Shown piece by piece: positions 63,073-64,000 of a stretch of DNA of 64,000 bases. The notes beneath the pieces are model-generated. The model had not been told where the DNA came from and did not search any database. It was given only the letters and a program-made list of their open reading frames with translations. Source of the stretch: Rhizobium sp. NLR16a (GTDB lineage Bacteria; Pseudomonadota; Alphaproteobacteria; Rhizobiales; Rhizobiaceae); assembly GCF_017948245.1 (NCBI RefSeq), contig NZ_CP072865.1:3063501-3127500 (forward strand). Reading direction: 5' to 3'. Within the stretch, counting starts at the first letter, position 1. Each line of letters starts with the position of its first letter. The translations under genes and the position numbers were made by a program.

Positions 63073-63459
63073 ATGTTTGTGAGAAGCCTGAGAGAAGTCG
63101 AGCAGACCGAGCGTTTCGTCGATTGGGGCAATGGCACAAGCCATCGTCTGCTGACCAGGGATGACGGGATGGGGTTTACCGTCTGCCACACCGTTGTTCG
63201 CGCCAACACCGAAGCCCTGCTGCAGTACCGCAACCATCTGGAGGCCTGCTACTGCATCCAGGGAGCAGGCGAGGTCGAGGATATGGACGGCAATGTCTTC
63301 CCCATCCGCGCCGGCGATATCTACGTTCTCGACAAACACGATCGGCACTATTTGCGGGGTGGCAAGGATGAGGATCTCATCCTCGTCAGCGTCTTCAATC
63401 CACCATTGAATGGCACGGAACGTCACGATCTAAGCAATAGAAGCGGTTCGGAATACTGA
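63073..63459 (+). CDS. ectC: solitary ectoine synthase (EctC-like cupin)
   Basis: A 128-residue cupin closely matching ectoine synthase, which closes N-gamma-acetyl-diaminobutyrate to ectoine. The conserved order is visible: W18-G-N-G-T-S-H-R25, the block [37 protein letters not shown] and the D-K-H-D-R-H-Y-L-R segment. By eye, the iron ligands correspond to Glu57, Tyr84 and His92, and substrate residues Arg25, Thr40 and Tyr52 are kept. The ATG at 63073 follows GAGGAG. Neither ectA nor ectB is adjacent, so it may use an imported or other precursor. Confidence 0.93.
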   Translation: MFVRSLREVEQTERFVDWGNGTSHRLLTRDDGMGFTVCHTVVRANTEALLQYRNHLEACYCIQGAGEVEDMDGNVFPIRAGDIYVLDKHDRHYLRGGKDEDLILVSVFNPPLNGTERHDLSNRSGSEY

Positions 63460-63566
63460 GCCGGCCGCCCCGCCCCGCGACCAATACCGCACACCACGCC
63501 GTTCAGGTTTTTTCGCCGCCGCGGGCGATGGGCCGGGGCGGAAAGCGATGGGTTCGGCGGTGGCCG
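63460..63566. other. convergent gap with GC-rich inverted repeat
   Basis: CCGCCCC (63466-63472) and GGGGCGG (63534-63540) are inverted, with a T-run (GGTTTTTTC) between; possible shared terminator of ectC and the permease gene. Confidence 0.35.
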
Positions 63567-64000
63567 TCAAACCAGCCCCGGCACGACGAACACCAACCAG
63601 GCGACGATCGGGCCGATAATGGCAATCAGCGCGCTATAGATCAGCAACTGCTTGAGGACCTGCTCTCGCCTGTCATCCGGCGCATTGGCGACCACAAGAG
63701 CGCCATTGGTGGAAAAGGGGCTGGTATCGACGATCGTCGTCGAAATCGCGATGGCCGCGACCACGCCTATGGCGCTGACATGTCCCTGCATGAGGAACGG
63801 AACCGCAAGCGGGATGATGGCGCCGAGCAGCGCGGTCGAGGATGCAAAGGCCGAGACGATGGCGCCGGTAAAGCAAAGCAGGAGCGCCACCAGCAGCGGC
63901 ATGCCGAGACTGGATATGCCGTTCGCGACATAGTCGACCGTACCGGCCTTCTCCATGACGCCGACATAGGTGATGATGCCGGCAATCAAAAGCACGGTCG
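63567..64000 (-). CDS. MatC/SLC13-type permease (N-terminal part outside window)
   Basis: The last ~144 codons of an integral membrane carrier. Four or five helices are visible, with the ion-transporter phrases GAIVSAFASSTALLGAIIPLAVPFL and ISTTIVDTSPFSTNGALVVANA, and a terminal helix LLIYSALIAIIGPIVAWLVFVVPG. The STNGA/TTIVDTSPFS wording matches the MatC-like dicarboxylate (malonate) carriers of rhizobia within the ion-transporter superfamily. The start lies beyond the window. Substrate unproven; it is adjacent to, and convergent with, ectC. Confidence 0.75.
   Translation of the reverse strand, partial: TVLLIAGIITYVGVMEKAGTVDYVANGISSLGMPLLVALLLCFTGAIVSAFASSTALLGAIIPLAVPFLMQGHVSAIGVVAAIAISTTIVDTSPFSTNGALVVANAPDDRREQVLKQLLIYSALIAIIGPIVAWLVFVVPGLV

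Overview
The window looks like part of the main chromosome of a Rhizobium of the etli/leguminosarum group (Alphaproteobacteria, Rhizobiales). The reasons are the high GC content and codon use, a GANTC-type CcrM methyltransferase, the gene sets ctaC-ctaD-ctaB-(CoxF)-ctaG-ctaE and DUF47-pit with a Pho box, bioMNY, ispH-thrB-rnhA, and many short palindromic intergenic repeats of the kind scattered through rhizobial genomes. The genus call is inference from gene content. No rRNA, tRNA, CRISPR array, integrase or transposase gene was recognised.

Region by region. 1-3.5 kb: the truncated ccrM, a small secreted protein, an ABM/NIPSNAP pair divergent from an ArsR-like regulator, and a small His-rich secreted protein. 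3.6-10.1 kb is the accessory part: a candidate micro-transcription unit, a 1205-residue autotransporter, a divergent regulator with two helix-turn-helix regions, and three consecutive genes for small Ser/Gly/Thr-rich secreted proteins. Two related 44-bp direct repeats bracket the autotransporter/regulator block. 10.2-19.7 kb: a HAD phosphatase, a repeat-rich gap, a lipoprotein, thrC, an M16 peptidase, a GNAT acetyltransferase, an EAL-type c-di-GMP protein and two small proteins. 19.7-22.4 kb: a zinc-type ABC transporter operon behind a strong Zur-like palindrome and headed by an unannotated 42-residue membrane ORF. 22.8-26.4 kb: a peroxiredoxin, a DsbD-N-like protein, an AlgH-family protein, a CsbD-like protein and a zinc metallopeptidase.

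26.6-37 kb is a long minus-strand block: rnhA, thrB, ispH, SURF1 and DUF983, then two plus-strand genes that interrupt the block, then the aa3 cytochrome oxidase operon (structural subunits, heme O synthase and copper chaperone). 37.3-50.4 kb is housekeeping: IalB-like protein, peroxiredoxin-like protein, TldD, GNAT, the Pho-controlled DUF47-pit operon, a MazG-like protein, a D,D-carboxypeptidase with SPOR domain, a polysaccharide deacetylase, pdxH, a surface lipoprotein, a J-domain protein, fabI, a histidine phosphatase and a DUF1344 protein. 50.7-59.9 kb: a GGDEF-EAL protein, aroC, a RibB fused to a degenerate RibA domain, a YcaQ-type glycosylase and the biotin importer bioMNY. 60.2-64 kb is accessory again: an acyltransferase, a Gly/Asp-rich secreted peptide with its own leader hairpin and terminator, and a LysR regulator divergent from a lone ectoine synthase, next to a truncated MatC-like permease.

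The less ordinary candidates are the secreted Ser/Gly array, the autotransporter/regulator cassette with its flanking repeats and adjacent micro-unit, the small membrane ORF leading the zinc operon, the Gly/Asp peptide gene, and the solitary ectC with its palindrome.
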